Assembly (NCBI RefSeq): GCF_029211185.1
Contig: NZ_JARGDO010000006.1
Location: forward strand, 1 to 64,000
Length of the DNA stretch: 64,000 nucleotides
Source: Tessaracoccus caeni
GTDB taxonomy: Bacteria; Actinomycetota; Actinomycetes; Propionibacteriales; Propionibacteriaceae
Direction: 5' to 3'
Shown: positions 1 to 12,359 of the stretch, one piece after another
Numbering within the stretch: the first letter of the stretch is position 1
How the letters are laid out: each line of letters opens with the position of its first letter
Notes under the pieces: generated by a model
What the model saw: only the letters and a program-made list of their open reading frames with translations
Told to the model about the DNA's origin: nothing
Database searches by the model: none
Made by a program: the position numbers and the translations under genes

Positions 1-110
1 TTTTGCGGGTTCCCCGGGGGCCCCCCCCCCCCCCCCCCGGCCCCGGGGGGGGGGGGGGGCGGGGGGGTGGTGGGTGGGGGGGGGGGGGGGGGGGCCCCCC
101 CCCCCCCCCC
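1..110. other. Poly-G/poly-C low-complexity tract
   Basis: Almost pure runs of G and C with abrupt switches between them. No coding, RNA or repeat signature is visible. A very similar tract occurs at 46862-47002. Runs like this are typical of sequencing or assembly artefacts at contig ends, so I would not trust it as genomic sequence. Confidence 0.8.
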
Positions 111-163
111 GCAACCGCATTGATGAGCAGTCCACGGTTAGGCCGACGCGAGCGGCAGGGGAG

Positions 164-586
164 CTACTTGCGCGTCTCGTTGACCCGGATGTGGTTGCCG
201 GCCGGATCGCGAAAGGCGCAGTCGCGCACGCCCCACGGCTGTTGCATCGGCTCCTGCAGCACCTCGGCGCCCGAGGTGCTCGCCCGCTCGAAGAGGGCGT
301 CGAGGTCGTCGGCGAAGAACACGTACGGCCCGGGGCCGACGCCCTTGGCGACGAGCCGATGCAGTGCCTCGCCGTCCTCGGGAGAGCGGCCGGCGGCCGG
401 GTCGGAGAGGACGAGCGCGGTCGACGTCGGCCCGGGCTGGCCGAGCGTGACCCAGCGGTGGCCGTCGGAGGCGACATCGTTGGTGACCTCGAGGCCGAGA
501 GCATCGCGGTAGAAGGCGATCGACGCGTCGACATCGTCGACGGTGATGGGGCAGAACGAGAGTGAGATACCTGTCATGCCTGCCAT
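164..586 (-). CDS. VOC (glyoxalase/bleomycin-resistance) family protein
   Basis: A 140-residue single-domain protein of the vicinal-oxygen-chelate fold. The opening ITVDDVDASIAFYRDALGLE is the characteristic first strand and helix, and the ending FRDPAGNHIRVNE is the usual last strand carrying the metal-ligand Glu position. An alternative ATG three codons in (577) gives a more typical MTGISL start. It lies just downstream of an AraC-type regulator on the same strand, a common pairing in actinobacteria in which the regulator controls the VOC gene. The substrate cannot be told from sequence; members include lyases, dioxygenases and drug-binding proteins. Confidence 0.85.
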   Translation of the reverse strand: MAGMTGISLSFCPITVDDVDASIAFYRDALGLEVTNDVASDGHRWVTLGQPGPTSTALVLSDPAAGRSPEDGEALHRLVAKGVGPGPYVFFADDLDALFERASTSGAEVLQEPMQQPWGVRDCAFRDPAGNHIRVNETRK

Positions 587-635
587 GCTACGAACGGACC
601 CGGCGGCACGCTTCTCCGATCCTGCTCGATGTCGT

Positions 636-1037
636 TCAGACGAATCGGGCCGGTCGGGCGAGCAGCTTCGACATGCACGGCGGCATCGCCTCGACGGCGT
701 CGTGCGGGCGGGACCGATAGGCGCTGGGCGTCTCTCCGGTCAGCCGGGTGAATGTCGAACTGAACGAGCCGAGCGACGTGGCACCGACGGCCATGCAGGC
801 GTCGGTCACGCTCCATCCAGAGCGCAGCAGCGCCATGGCGCGCTCGACCCGGCGAGTCATCAGATAGGAGTAGGGCGTCTCGCCGTAGGCGATCTTGAAC
901 TCACGCGAGAAGTGCGACGGCGACATCAGCGCCCGCGCCGCCAGCGTCGGCACGTCGAGCGGCTTGGCGTAGTCGCGGGCCATCAGATCGCGCGCCCGGC
1001 GCAGATGCGCGAGGGTGCGGGGATCCTGCTCAGCCAT
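636..1037 (-). CDS. AraC family transcriptional regulator (DNA-binding domain only)
   Basis: At 133 residues this is little more than the AraC C-terminal domain. The first helix-turn-helix (about residues 26-50, LAARALMSPSHFSREFK) and the second (about 75-100, DACMAVGATSLGSFSSTFTR) are both present, followed by the family ending GETPSAYR. There is no N-terminal sensing domain, so it is probably a short MarA/SoxS-like regulator rather than a truncated one. It is transcribed toward, and 49 bp upstream of, the VOC gene, which is its likely target. The ligand is unknown. Confidence 0.9.
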   Translation of the reverse strand: MAEQDPRTLAHLRRARDLMARDYAKPLDVPTLAARALMSPSHFSREFKIAYGETPYSYLMTRRVERAMALLRSGWSVTDACMAVGATSLGSFSSTFTRLTGETPSAYRSRPHDAVEAMPPCMSKLLARPARFV

Positions 1038-1143
1038 GCGCCAAGACTACTGCTGGGCCGGTCGTCCCCCGGCTCACCGGCGAGCGACGCACGGAATCCT
1101 GGCCCGGCTGCACGCACTCGGCCCGCCTGCTGCGGTACATGAA

Positions 1144-1181
1144 ACGGCCCCTGACTAGCATTTCTGCTTGTCAGGGGCCGT
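1144..1181 (-). terminator. Hairpin terminator downstream of tRNA-Ile
   Basis: Perfect 12-bp stem (ACGGCCCCTGAC with its complement) around a 14-nt loop, starting 9 nt past the 3' end of tRNA-Ile on the minus strand and followed by a short TTTC. It fits an intrinsic terminator for the tRNA transcript. Confidence 0.7.
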
Positions 1182-1189
1182 CCGTGCGG

Positions 1190-1263
1190 TGGGCCTAACT
1201 GGACTTGAACCAGTGACCTCTGCCTTATCAGGGCAGCGCTCTAACCGTCTGAGCTATAGGCCC
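1190..1263 (-). tRNA. tRNA-Ile (GAU)
   Basis: Reading the minus strand, the 74-nt cloverleaf begins GGGCCTATAGCTCAG and has the anticodon loop CTGATAA, so the anticodon is GAU (Ile). The T-arm is GGTTCAAGTCC, and the 7-bp acceptor stem GGGCCTA/TAGGCCC closes with discriminator A. No CCA is encoded. In actinobacteria tRNA-Ile normally follows gyrA-DUF3566; here about 2 kb of extra genes lie between them. Confidence 0.97.
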
Positions 1264-1415
1264 GTTCACCGAGGAGTAACTCTAGCGGACCTTTCGGGAG
1301 AGTGCCAAACCAGGCCCGAGCACACCGTCCAAACAAGAGCCGCGACGAGGCGCTCTACCGAGCTACAGGCCGGACCTAAACGGACTAGCACCTCGATATA
1401 CCTCTCGACCCCCAA

Positions 1416-2051
1416 TCAGCGTTGACGCACGAATGCCTGCTCGAGCGCCTCGACGAACTGATCGAACGTGGAAGACGGATTGTCTCCAGGAGAAGACGTG
1501 CCGTCCTTCTCATGCTTGGCACGAAGCTCTTTCGCCCGCCGCACAGCCACGCTACGCCTGCCTACGTACGACTCGCCGTCGATATGCTTGTCGTCTGCCT
1601 TGTCCAGCATCCGCCGACGTCTGTAGGCATCGGCACTCGTGAGATACCCGCGCTGGACCTCGTGGTGGAGCAGCAACCACAACTCGAAACACGGATTGCT
1701 GACCGCAACCCTCAATCCGTTGTCATATGCAGTTTGGAGAGCCTGGACAAGCCCAGGAACGGGTGGCGTTTCCACGTCGAAGACACACCAGTACTGGTCG
1801 ATGTCCAGATTGCTCTTTCGCTTGTCATTGCGAGCTGTATTCACCAGCTGCACCGCTTGTCCGCCAGATCTTGCGATCTCTATCGTCACCGCGACACTGT
1901 CACGGAACTCGGGCAACCGCTTGAGCGCATTGATGTACTCAAGTTCCGTGACCGTTCCCTCGCTGTACACCCGAAAGGTCATCAACGGCAGTCGTGTACC
2001 ACGCCCGCGTCGCAGGTCTTTCCCTCGACGCTGTCGGTCACGAGCGCTCAT
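1416..2051 (-). CDS. RloB/AbiLii-like TOPRIM-type protein
   Basis: A 211-residue RloB-like protein. The family signatures are visible: a basic N-terminus, the acidic motif SEGTVTELEY (Glu31 is the expected metal-binding residue), CVFDVE (Asp92/Glu94) and NPCFELWLLLHH. RloB proteins are thought to be TOPRIM-like nuclease effectors that work with a partner AAA ATPase. The gene overlaps the upstream ATPase by 4 nt (ATGA), so the two are translationally coupled. The pair resembles the Lactococcus AbiL system (AbiLi ATPase, AbiLii RloB) and, more distantly, PARIS. Antiphage function is inferred from family and pairing, not shown. Confidence 0.85.
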   Translation of the reverse strand: MSARDRQRRGKDLRRGRGTRLPLMTFRVYSEGTVTELEYINALKRLPEFRDSVAVTIEIARSGGQAVQLVNTARNDKRKSNLDIDQYWCVFDVETPPVPGLVQALQTAYDNGLRVAVSNPCFELWLLLHHEVQRGYLTSADAYRRRRMLDKADDKHIDGESYVGRRSVAVRRAKELRAKHEKDGTSSPGDNPSSTFDQFVEALEQAFVRQR

Positions 2052-3310
2052 CCGATCAGCCCCAGACTTCTCAGCACCTCGGGTTGAGCGACGTCAGGGA
2101 GCGCACCGAAGCGTCCACTCAGATAGCCAGTCTCGAGATTGCGCGACTGGCGAACCCGCTCACCTGCGAAGTCTGATAGCGGCGCGAAGCGCGTAGCCCC
2201 GTTGAGCTTGTCGGTCAGCCAGACCTCGTCACGATTGAGGTGATTGAGGAGATTGGTGTCGTGCGCAGTAAAGATCAGCTGAGCACCACGAGGGTTCGAA
2301 CCTGGCTCCTCGAAGAGCTTCACCAACTGGGCAGTGAGGGTTGGGTGCAGGCTCGCGTCGAACTCGTCAAAGAGCACCACTGAACCGTAGTCCAACGCGG
2401 TGAGAACTGGCCCGATCAACTCAAACCATGCCTGCGTTCCAGAGGATTCGCTCTCATAGGGCAACGCCTTACGTTGCCCCCCAACGATATGCACCAACTG
2501 CGGTCGTTGGATACCTCGCTGGAACAGCGCTGACTCGCCCTCGTCCGGTTCCTCGATCTCCACGTCCGCGACACCGAGATCCGCCATCCTGAGCAACGAG
2601 ATCGCCCGATCACGCCGAGAACCGCGGTCCTCGGCAGACTGCTCATCAAGGAACGGCAGAGCGTCCTGATCATCTTCGAACACCCGAAGCGTCGAGCGCC
2701 AGCTTCCTGGCATGCCTCGACGCCGTCCCCCAAGCGGTTGGCCTAGGCTGGTCACTCGCCTTAGCGTGTTGGCAAATGACGAGGTGTACCGCTCATCGAA
2801 CCGCGACGCTATGGAAAGGACGAGCGATCGATTGGTGAGGAGCGCCCGTGTCCCCGAGAGCTCGCCGAGCCCGCGCTGGAGCGACAGCTGCTTGTCTTCC
2901 CGCTCGAAGATCAACCGGCGTCGACCTTTCGGATAGTGGAAGAGCGCCTCGTAGCTCACCTTGTGCACACCGACGTCCAGCAAGTACTCGAACCTGACCC
3001 CGTGCACCTCCATCTCGAGGACGAACGACGAGTCTCTCCCACTTGCCGACTCGAAGGCGAACGGCTCAACAGGGATGGACTCGTCCCAGTTGCGCATCGA
3101 CGTCATGACCGCGGTCCTCAGCCAAGCCAGCGCCGCGAGCATGTTCGTCTTCCCCGACGCATTGGGTCCGAAAACTCCAGCCACCGGGAGTAGACCCACG
3201 CCGACCCTCGGAAACTCGCGCACCTCGGGTCGCTGGTCGATAGCGACCAGCGACAGCTCCATGGGCTCAAGGATGGACCGGAAGTTCTCGACTTCAAACC
3301 GAATGAGCAT
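2048..3310 (-). CDS. AAA family ATPase (RloA/AbiLi-like), partner of RloB protein
   Basis: A 420-residue SMC/OLD-type AAA_15/AAA_21 ATPase. It opens with LIRFEVENFRSI, then Walker A GPNASGKT (about residues 48-55), an ABC-signature-like ESSGTQAW, Walker B VVLFDEFDASLHP and a switch histidine in FTAHDTNLL. I place the start at the ATG at 3310 because GAGG lies 6 nt upstream; a TTG two codons earlier is possible. In AbiL, PARIS and OLD-type systems such ATPases sense phage and control a TOPRIM effector, here the RloB protein encoded immediately downstream with a 4-nt overlap. A 24-bp-arm palindrome lies just upstream of the ribosome-binding site. Confidence 0.88.
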   Translation of the reverse strand: MLIRFEVENFRSILEPMELSLVAIDQRPEVREFPRVGVGLLPVAGVFGPNASGKTNMLAALAWLRTAVMTSMRNWDESIPVEPFAFESASGRDSSFVLEMEVHGVRFEYLLDVGVHKVSYEALFHYPKGRRRLIFEREDKQLSLQRGLGELSGTRALLTNRSLVLSIASRFDERYTSSFANTLRRVTSLGQPLGGRRRGMPGSWRSTLRVFEDDQDALPFLDEQSAEDRGSRRDRAISLLRMADLGVADVEIEEPDEGESALFQRGIQRPQLVHIVGGQRKALPYESESSGTQAWFELIGPVLTALDYGSVVLFDEFDASLHPTLTAQLVKLFEEPGSNPRGAQLIFTAHDTNLLNHLNRDEVWLTDKLNGATRFAPLSDFAGERVRQSRNLETGYLSGRFGALPDVAQPEVLRSLGLIG

Positions 3311-3322
3311 TCGCAACCTCTA

Positions 3323-3377
3323 TGCAATCTGGCCGCCGTTTTCGTCGATTCTAGACGAAAACGGCGGCCAGATTGCA
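3323..3377. repeat. Perfect inverted repeat upstream of the ATPase/RloB genes
   Basis: Two exact 24-bp complementary arms (3323-3346 and 3354-3377) around a 7-nt loop. It lies between the end of DUF3566 and the ATPase ribosome-binding site. No T-run follows on the minus strand. It could terminate gyr-operon transcription, attenuate the defence genes, or mark the insertion border. It is far more perfect than the other hairpins in the window apart from the 43.6-46.7 kb family. Confidence 0.8.
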
Positions 3378-3424
3378 GCTTAGGTGCATTCTTCTAGCGT
3401 GCCATGGCCGTTCAGAGACTCAGG

Positions 3425-4109
3425 TCAGTCCTCTGCGAGGGTGACCTCGAGGCCGCCAAGGACCGTCGCGGACAGGTTGTAGAGGAAGGCGAACAGGGTG
3501 GCCAGGGCGGTCAGGATCACGACGTCGATCGCCGCGACGACGACGGTGAGACCCATGATCCGGTTCATGCTCAGGTAGTCCTCGATGTTGAAGGACTGCC
3601 CGCCGTCGCCGATCAGCTGGTTGATCATGTTGTTGGCCTCTTGAAGGGCACCGGAGCTGGCCAGCACCGACCACAGGGCGAAGATCGCCACCACCAGCAT
3701 CACGCCGAACGCGATCGAGAACAGGAACGAGGTCTTCATCACCGACCAGGGATCGATGCGGGACAACCGCAACCGGGCCTTGCGGGTGCGGCGCACCTTC
3801 GCACGCTCTTGCGCCGCGTCGTCCTCGGTGATGACCACCGGCTGACGCGTCGTCTCACCCTCGCCGGCGGCCGACGTGACGGTGCCCGCGACCGGCCCCA
3901 GCTTCAGATCGACCCCGGCAGGGCTCTCCTGGCGCAGCACGTCCGGCGGAACCAGCGGGTTCTCCCGCGTGACGAAGGTGGGGATGGGCTCGGGCGCAGC
4001 GAACTCGGGGCTCCCTGCCGGCTCGGCCGACTGCTCCGTGCGCTCCCGCGAATCGGCGGGCGCGAAGACCAGATCTGGCTTGCCATTGGCTCCGGGCCAG
4101 CGTGGCGCA

Positions 4110-4117
<8 letters not shown>
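3425..4117 (-). CDS. DUF3566 transmembrane protein
   Basis: A 230-residue protein with a charged, Pro-rich N-terminal half and the DUF3566 domain at the C-terminal end (about 125-230). The domain has two membrane spans, about [20 protein letters not shown] and [20 protein letters not shown], ending in the typical [22 protein letters not shown]3566 genes sit directly after gyrA in most actinobacteria, and this one starts inside gyrA (8-nt overlap at 4110-4117). I chose MSDAPRW as the start; an upstream in-frame start exists. The function of the family is unknown. Confidence 0.92.
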
Positions 4118-6785
<2,668 letters not shown>

Positions 6786-6803
6786 GGATTACCTTTCAGT
6801 ATC

Positions 6804-6915
6804 CCGCTCGTTGAGGTGCGACGAAGGAGCCTCGAAGCGGCCGGCGCCGTGGGCAGGAGGCTGCCCGACGACCCGAACCTTTCGAGGCTCGTTCCTCGCA
6901 CGATCCAAGGAGCGT
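6804..6915. repeat. Dispersed palindromic element (REP-like), copy between gyrB and gyrA
   Basis: Arms built on TTGAGGTGCG...GAGCCTCGAA (about 6810-6836) and the complementary TTCGAGGCTCGTTCCTCGCA (6881-6900) enclose about 45 bp. The same arms recur at 54751-54894 and, shortened, at 55988-56068, so this is a repeated intergenic family. In this position it would form a hairpin in the gyrB-gyrA message and could adjust the ratio of the two subunits. Confidence 0.75.
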
Positions 6916-6919
6916 CATG

Positions 6920-9028
<2,109 letters not shown>

Positions 9029-9192
9029 TTACTAGATGTAGCGGAGAATCGGGCGTGGGCTGTGCATAAATGCCATTCAGCGGCCTTGGAGGGCTCTCGT
9101 CGTCGCCTCGCGGCCCCTTGGCCTAGGTCCCCTACAGCCCCTCAGCCGCCACAACGCCAAATCGCCGCCTCCAGCGGATGGGCGTTGATCGG

Positions 9193-9513
9193 CTAGCTCG
9201 TCGACGACGGAACGCCGAGGCTCGCGATCGCCTGCAAGGCGGCGAGGTGCGCCGTCCACTGCCGGCGCCCCTCCGGGGTGAGGCTGAGCCAGGTGCGCGG
9301 GCGCTTGCCGACGTAGCCCTTCTTGATGGCGACGATGCCCAGTTCTTCGAGCTGCGAGGCCTGGCGGCTCAGCACCGAGTCGCTGACTTGAAGCTGATCC
9401 CTGATCATGGCGAACTCCGCAGTATCCATGCCGTTGAGCGCGGCCACCAGCGAGAACCGCACCGGGTGGGTGAGCGCGTCGACCAGCTCGTGCCGGGGAT
9501 GGGTGGAACTCAT
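9193..9513 (-). CDS. Winged-helix transcriptional regulator (HTH_27/MarR-like)
   Basis: A 106-residue single-domain regulator. The sequence LTHPVRFSLVAALNGMDTAEF, then IRDQLQVSDSVLSRQASQLEE, then GIVAIKKGYVGKRPRTWLSLT gives helix, recognition helix and wing in order, as in the short winged-helix proteins that accompany small membrane-protein operons. The start at 9513 overlaps the upstream membrane-protein stop by 4 nt; a longer reading frame exists upstream but is out of register with the neighbouring gene. It probably autoregulates through the GAAAGTA direct repeats at 10239-10271. Confidence 0.85.
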   Translation of the reverse strand: MSSTHPRHELVDALTHPVRFSLVAALNGMDTAEFAMIRDQLQVSDSVLSRQASQLEELGIVAIKKGYVGKRPRTWLSLTPEGRRQWTAHLAALQAIASLGVPSSTS

Positions 9514-9935
9514 CGCCGTGCCTCGACCCATGCCCCGATCCACGCCACCAGCGTGAGCGCCACACTGGCCGCGATGAGGAACCATGCCTGACCCACGAAC
9601 AGCCAGGACGTGCCGACGATCCCGGCCACCCACACGGCACCCCAGATCAGGATGGTGACGACCCACCGTCGACCGAAGCCCTCCTTGAGGGAGCAGCCGA
9701 AGACGCGGGAGAACACGAACAGGGTGGCGATCCAGGCGAAGAGGAGAAGCAGCGGAAGCAGGCGCAGTTCGCGGGGCACATAGGCGAGAGCGGGAAGCGC
9801 GAGCGAGGACGCCGCCCCCATGCCCAGCAGCCCGGCGATGTGCGGCCAGCTGGCGCCGACCCGACTCGCCGACGTCGTGAGCGCGGCCTTCTCGAGCAGC
9901 GCGCGGGCCTCGTCGGGGGTGGGCGTGGTGCTCAT
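9510..9935 (-). CDS. Hypothetical integral membrane protein
   Basis: A 141-residue protein of unknown function. A soluble N-terminus (MSTTPTPDEARALLEKA) is followed by four hydrophobic segments: about WPHIAGLLGMGAASSLALPA, RLLPLLLLFAWIATLFVFS, WVVTILIWGAVWVAGIVG and AWFLIAASVALTLVAWIGAW. It is the middle gene of a three-gene operon, joined to the upstream small membrane protein by TAATG and to the downstream regulator by ATGA. The layout suggests a membrane complex whose level is set by its own regulator. Confidence 0.8.
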   Translation of the reverse strand: MSTTPTPDEARALLEKAALTTSASRVGASWPHIAGLLGMGAASSLALPALAYVPRELRLLPLLLLFAWIATLFVFSRVFGCSLKEGFGRRWVVTILIWGAVWVAGIVGTSWLFVGQAWFLIAASVALTLVAWIGAWVEARR

Positions 9936-10186
9936 TACTGGGCCGCCTTCGTTGCCTTCGCAGCCTTGGCGAGCTGGGAGCGCAAGGCGGCGTAGGTGGA
10001 GGCCCAGACCGCGCCCATGCTCGCGGCGACGCTCGACGCCACCACCATCATCGGCGCGGAGCCGTTGGCCACGGCGTAGCAGAAGAGGCCGATCATGCAG
10101 GCGATCCCCATCACGGGCCCCACCCAGACCATGCTCAGCGCGCCGCGGATCCGGTCGGGGTTCTGGTTCCGGGTCTTCGCATTCAT
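9935..10186 (-). CDS. Small membrane protein
   Basis: An 83-residue protein with two probable membrane spans, about VGPVMGIACMIGLFCYAVA and APMMVVASSVAASMGAVW, and an Ala/Lys-rich C-terminus. I do not recognise a family. It is the first gene of the operon (83-aa, 141-aa, winged-helix regulator), with a clear sigma-70-type promoter upstream on the minus strand. Stop and next start overlap (TAATG). Confidence 0.7.
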   Translation of the reverse strand: MNAKTRNQNPDRIRGALSMVWVGPVMGIACMIGLFCYAVANGSAPMMVVASSVAASMGAVWASTYAALRSQLAKAAKATKAAQ

Positions 10187-10234
10187 GGCTGGCTCCTATC
10201 GGTACGGATCCTTGTGGGGATCTCAACTACCTTG

Positions 10235-10271
10235 AGCCTAACAAATACTTTCCGGATTGACAAGTACTTTC
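10235..10271 (-). promoter_or_regulatory. Promoter and direct-repeat operator of the membrane-protein operon
   Basis: On the minus strand TTGTCA (10258-10263) and TAGGCT (10235-10240) are 17 nt apart. Two 14-bp direct repeats, GAAAGTACTTGTCA and GAAAGTATTTGTTA, start 19 bp apart and cover the -35 and the spacer up to the -10. This is the likely binding site of the winged-helix protein at the end of the operon. Confidence 0.65.
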
Positions 10272-10338
10272 TAGAAGCTGGCTTCTTCGGTTCCCCAGAG
10301 GTATTGCGTCGACACCGAGCAGCGGGCAGGGTGAGGCC

Positions 10339-10767
10339 ATGACTACGAAGTTCTCGCTGACCATGGATGCCGCCGATCCCCTGACTCTCGGCGAGTTCTG
10401 GGCGTCCGCGCTCGGCTACGTCCGCGAGCCACCGCCCCCGCCGCACGAGACCTGGGAGGAGGCGCTCGTCGCCTGGGGCCTCCCGCGGGAGCGTTGGAAC
10501 GACGCCAACGCGATCATCGACCCCGACGGCGTCGGCCCCCGCATCTTCATTCAGAAGGTGCCGGAGTCGAAGACCGCCAAGAACCGCCTGCACCTGGATG
10601 TCCGGGTCTCCCTGTCGCGCGACAACAAGGACATGGGCGCGCTGCAGGCGAAGGCCGACGAGCTCGTCGCCGCCGGGGCCACTCTCGTCGAGGTCTTCGA
10701 CGAGCAGTTCACGGGTCGATGGATCGTGATGCTCGACCCCGAGGGCAACGAGTTCTGCGTGGTCTAG
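10339..10767 (+). CDS. VOC family protein (glyoxalase-like)
   Basis: A 142-residue VOC-fold protein of the Glyoxalase_6 kind. The start FSLTMDAADPLTLGEFWASA is the first module, HLDVRVSLSRD is the strand bearing the first His ligand of the second half, and the end RWIVMLDPEGNEFCVV is the standard closing strand. An insertion of alternating Pro (EPPPPPHETW) precedes GLPRERWNDANAIIDPD. It is transcribed alone, divergent from the membrane-protein operon and convergent with the FAD oxidase. The substrate is unknown. Confidence 0.88.
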   Translation: MTTKFSLTMDAADPLTLGEFWASALGYVREPPPPPHETWEEALVAWGLPRERWNDANAIIDPDGVGPRIFIQKVPESKTAKNRLHLDVRVSLSRDNKDMGALQAKADELVAAGATLVEVFDEQFTGRWIVMLDPEGNEFCVV

Positions 10768-10785
10768 GCCTCACTTGCCTCTGCG

Positions 10786-12171
10786 TCAGAGGGGATGGTT
10801 CGCCACGAGTCGGCGTTCGGGGTCCACGCGGTCTCGAATCACACGGAGCCTTTCCCAGGCCACGCACCCGTAGCCCTCGGACACCTCGACGGCGTTGTCG
10901 TCGAAGTTGAGGTATCGCCCGTCGGCGGTCCACGGCACCAACGCTGCGACCCCGCGCATCGCGTCGGCCATCCCCACGGCGCCCATCTCCGGCGTCGCGG
11001 CGATGGCGAGGAACATGGCCAGGTAGTCACCGCGTAGCCGGTCCAGCGCGGCCTCGGCGGGACGCCCCATCGCTCCGCCGAGGTGGCGGATCTCCGCGGC
11101 CAGCACCGAGGTGCCGGAGCCGGGGCCTGCGACGTCCAGCAGCGCGCCGATCGCCTCGTCGGGCAGTGCGTCGAGCAAGCAGGCCGCCGACACCGCCGGC
11201 GTCGGTCCCTCCGGGTCCATGTGAATTCGGGTCAGCGCAGGCGCAGGCACCCTGGCGAACGTGTCCATCTCGGGGGCCAACGCGCGCAGCGGGGCCAGGA
11301 GTTCCTGAGCAGGTTCGTCGGCGTCGAGGATCGCGCCGTCGACGACGACCAGCGCCCGCCCGCTGAGGAACGGCGGCAGCTCGGGCAACGGCGGGAAGTT
11401 CATCAGCCGCAACGACGTGGTCGCCGACTCGGGAAGCCCGCGCGTCCACGCACCCCACGCGCGGACCACCTCCCCTGCCCGATCTTGCGGCCACAGCAGC
11501 ATCCCTGCATAGGCGTCACCGATCGGCAGCAGGTCGAACTCGAGCGCCGTCACCACACCGAAGCTCCCGCCCCCACCCTTGAGCGCCCAGAAGAGTTCCG
11601 ACTCGTTGGTCTCGTCGGCGCGCACCAGTCGCCCATCGGCCAGCACGATCTCGACGGCCCGCAGATGGTGGGCCGCCAGGCCGTACTGGCGCGAGTACCA
11701 CGACAGCCCACCCCCCAAGGTGTAGCCGGCCACCGCGACGTCGGGCGACGACCCGTGCAGCGCCGCGAGCCCATGCGGCGCGGCGGCCTGGACGACCTCC
11801 TCCCACAGCGTCCCACCGAGCACCCGGGCGACCCGCCGTTCCGGATGGACCTCGACGCCCGTGAGCTCACCCAGCCGGATCAGCACCACGTCGGACAGAT
11901 CGACGCCGATCAGCGGACCGGCGCCGTGGCCGCTGCTCTGCGGCGCGATGCACAGGCCCGCTCCGACGGCCGCGCGGACGACGTCGACCACCTCGTCGGC
12001 GGAATGCGGGACGGCGACGGCGGCCGGGCGCTGGTCGACGTGCACCGCCCAGGGCACGCGGGCGCCGTCGTAGCCTGGGTCGCCGGGAAGGTAGACCCGG
12101 CCCTGGCAGAGCCCTCGCAGGGCTTCGGCCGGGGAGGTGCGTGAGGTGGCCTCTCTGAGGTCTTGTGGCAT
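10786..12171 (-). CDS. FAD-binding oxidoreductase, berberine-bridge-enzyme type
   Basis: A 461-residue flavoenzyme of the PCMH/BBE family. The FAD-binding domain is at 40-210, with the flavin-attachment region IAPQSSGHGAG (His expected to link covalently to FAD) and GYTLGGGLSWYSRQYG. The BBE C-terminal motif is YLNFDDN...YGCVAWERL. Relatives oxidise sugars, aclacinomycin-type glycosides or alkaloids with O2. The start at 12171 is supported by AAGGA 6 nt upstream. It is divergent from a LuxR-type regulator, which probably controls it. There is no Tat or Sec signal, so it is cytoplasmic. Confidence 0.9.
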   Translation of the reverse strand: MPQDLREATSRTSPAEALRGLCQGRVYLPGDPGYDGARVPWAVHVDQRPAAVAVPHSADEVVDVVRAAVGAGLCIAPQSSGHGAGPLIGVDLSDVVLIRLGELTGVEVHPERRVARVLGGTLWEEVVQAAAPHGLAALHGSSPDVAVAGYTLGGGLSWYSRQYGLAAHHLRAVEIVLADGRLVRADETNESELFWALKGGGGSFGVVTALEFDLLPIGDAYAGMLLWPQDRAGEVVRAWGAWTRGLPESATTSLRLMNFPPLPELPPFLSGRALVVVDGAILDADEPAQELLAPLRALAPEMDTFARVPAPALTRIHMDPEGPTPAVSAACLLDALPDEAIGALLDVAGPGSGTSVLAAEIRHLGGAMGRPAEAALDRLRGDYLAMFLAIAATPEMGAVGMADAMRGVAALVPWTADGRYLNFDDNAVEVSEGYGCVAWERLRVIRDRVDPERRLVANHPL

Positions 12172-12359
12172 GTCGGTTCCTTGTCTTCGTCGAGGCGTCG
12201 CCGCCTGCGGGATGATCACGAGACTCCCCAGCGTGCGGTGCCGCCGGCCGCCACAACATCCCGCGACGCCGGAGACTTCACGTCGCCACGGCGCTGAGCG
12301 GAGACACCCCCCAGGAATCTGGGGTTCCGTAATGCGTCCCGTAGGCGCAGAATTCATCC

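Noticed and set aside
1100-1190. tRNA-Ala expected beside tRNA-Ile
   Set aside because: No second cloverleaf is present; the sequence after tRNA-Ile is a terminator and then the AraC gene.
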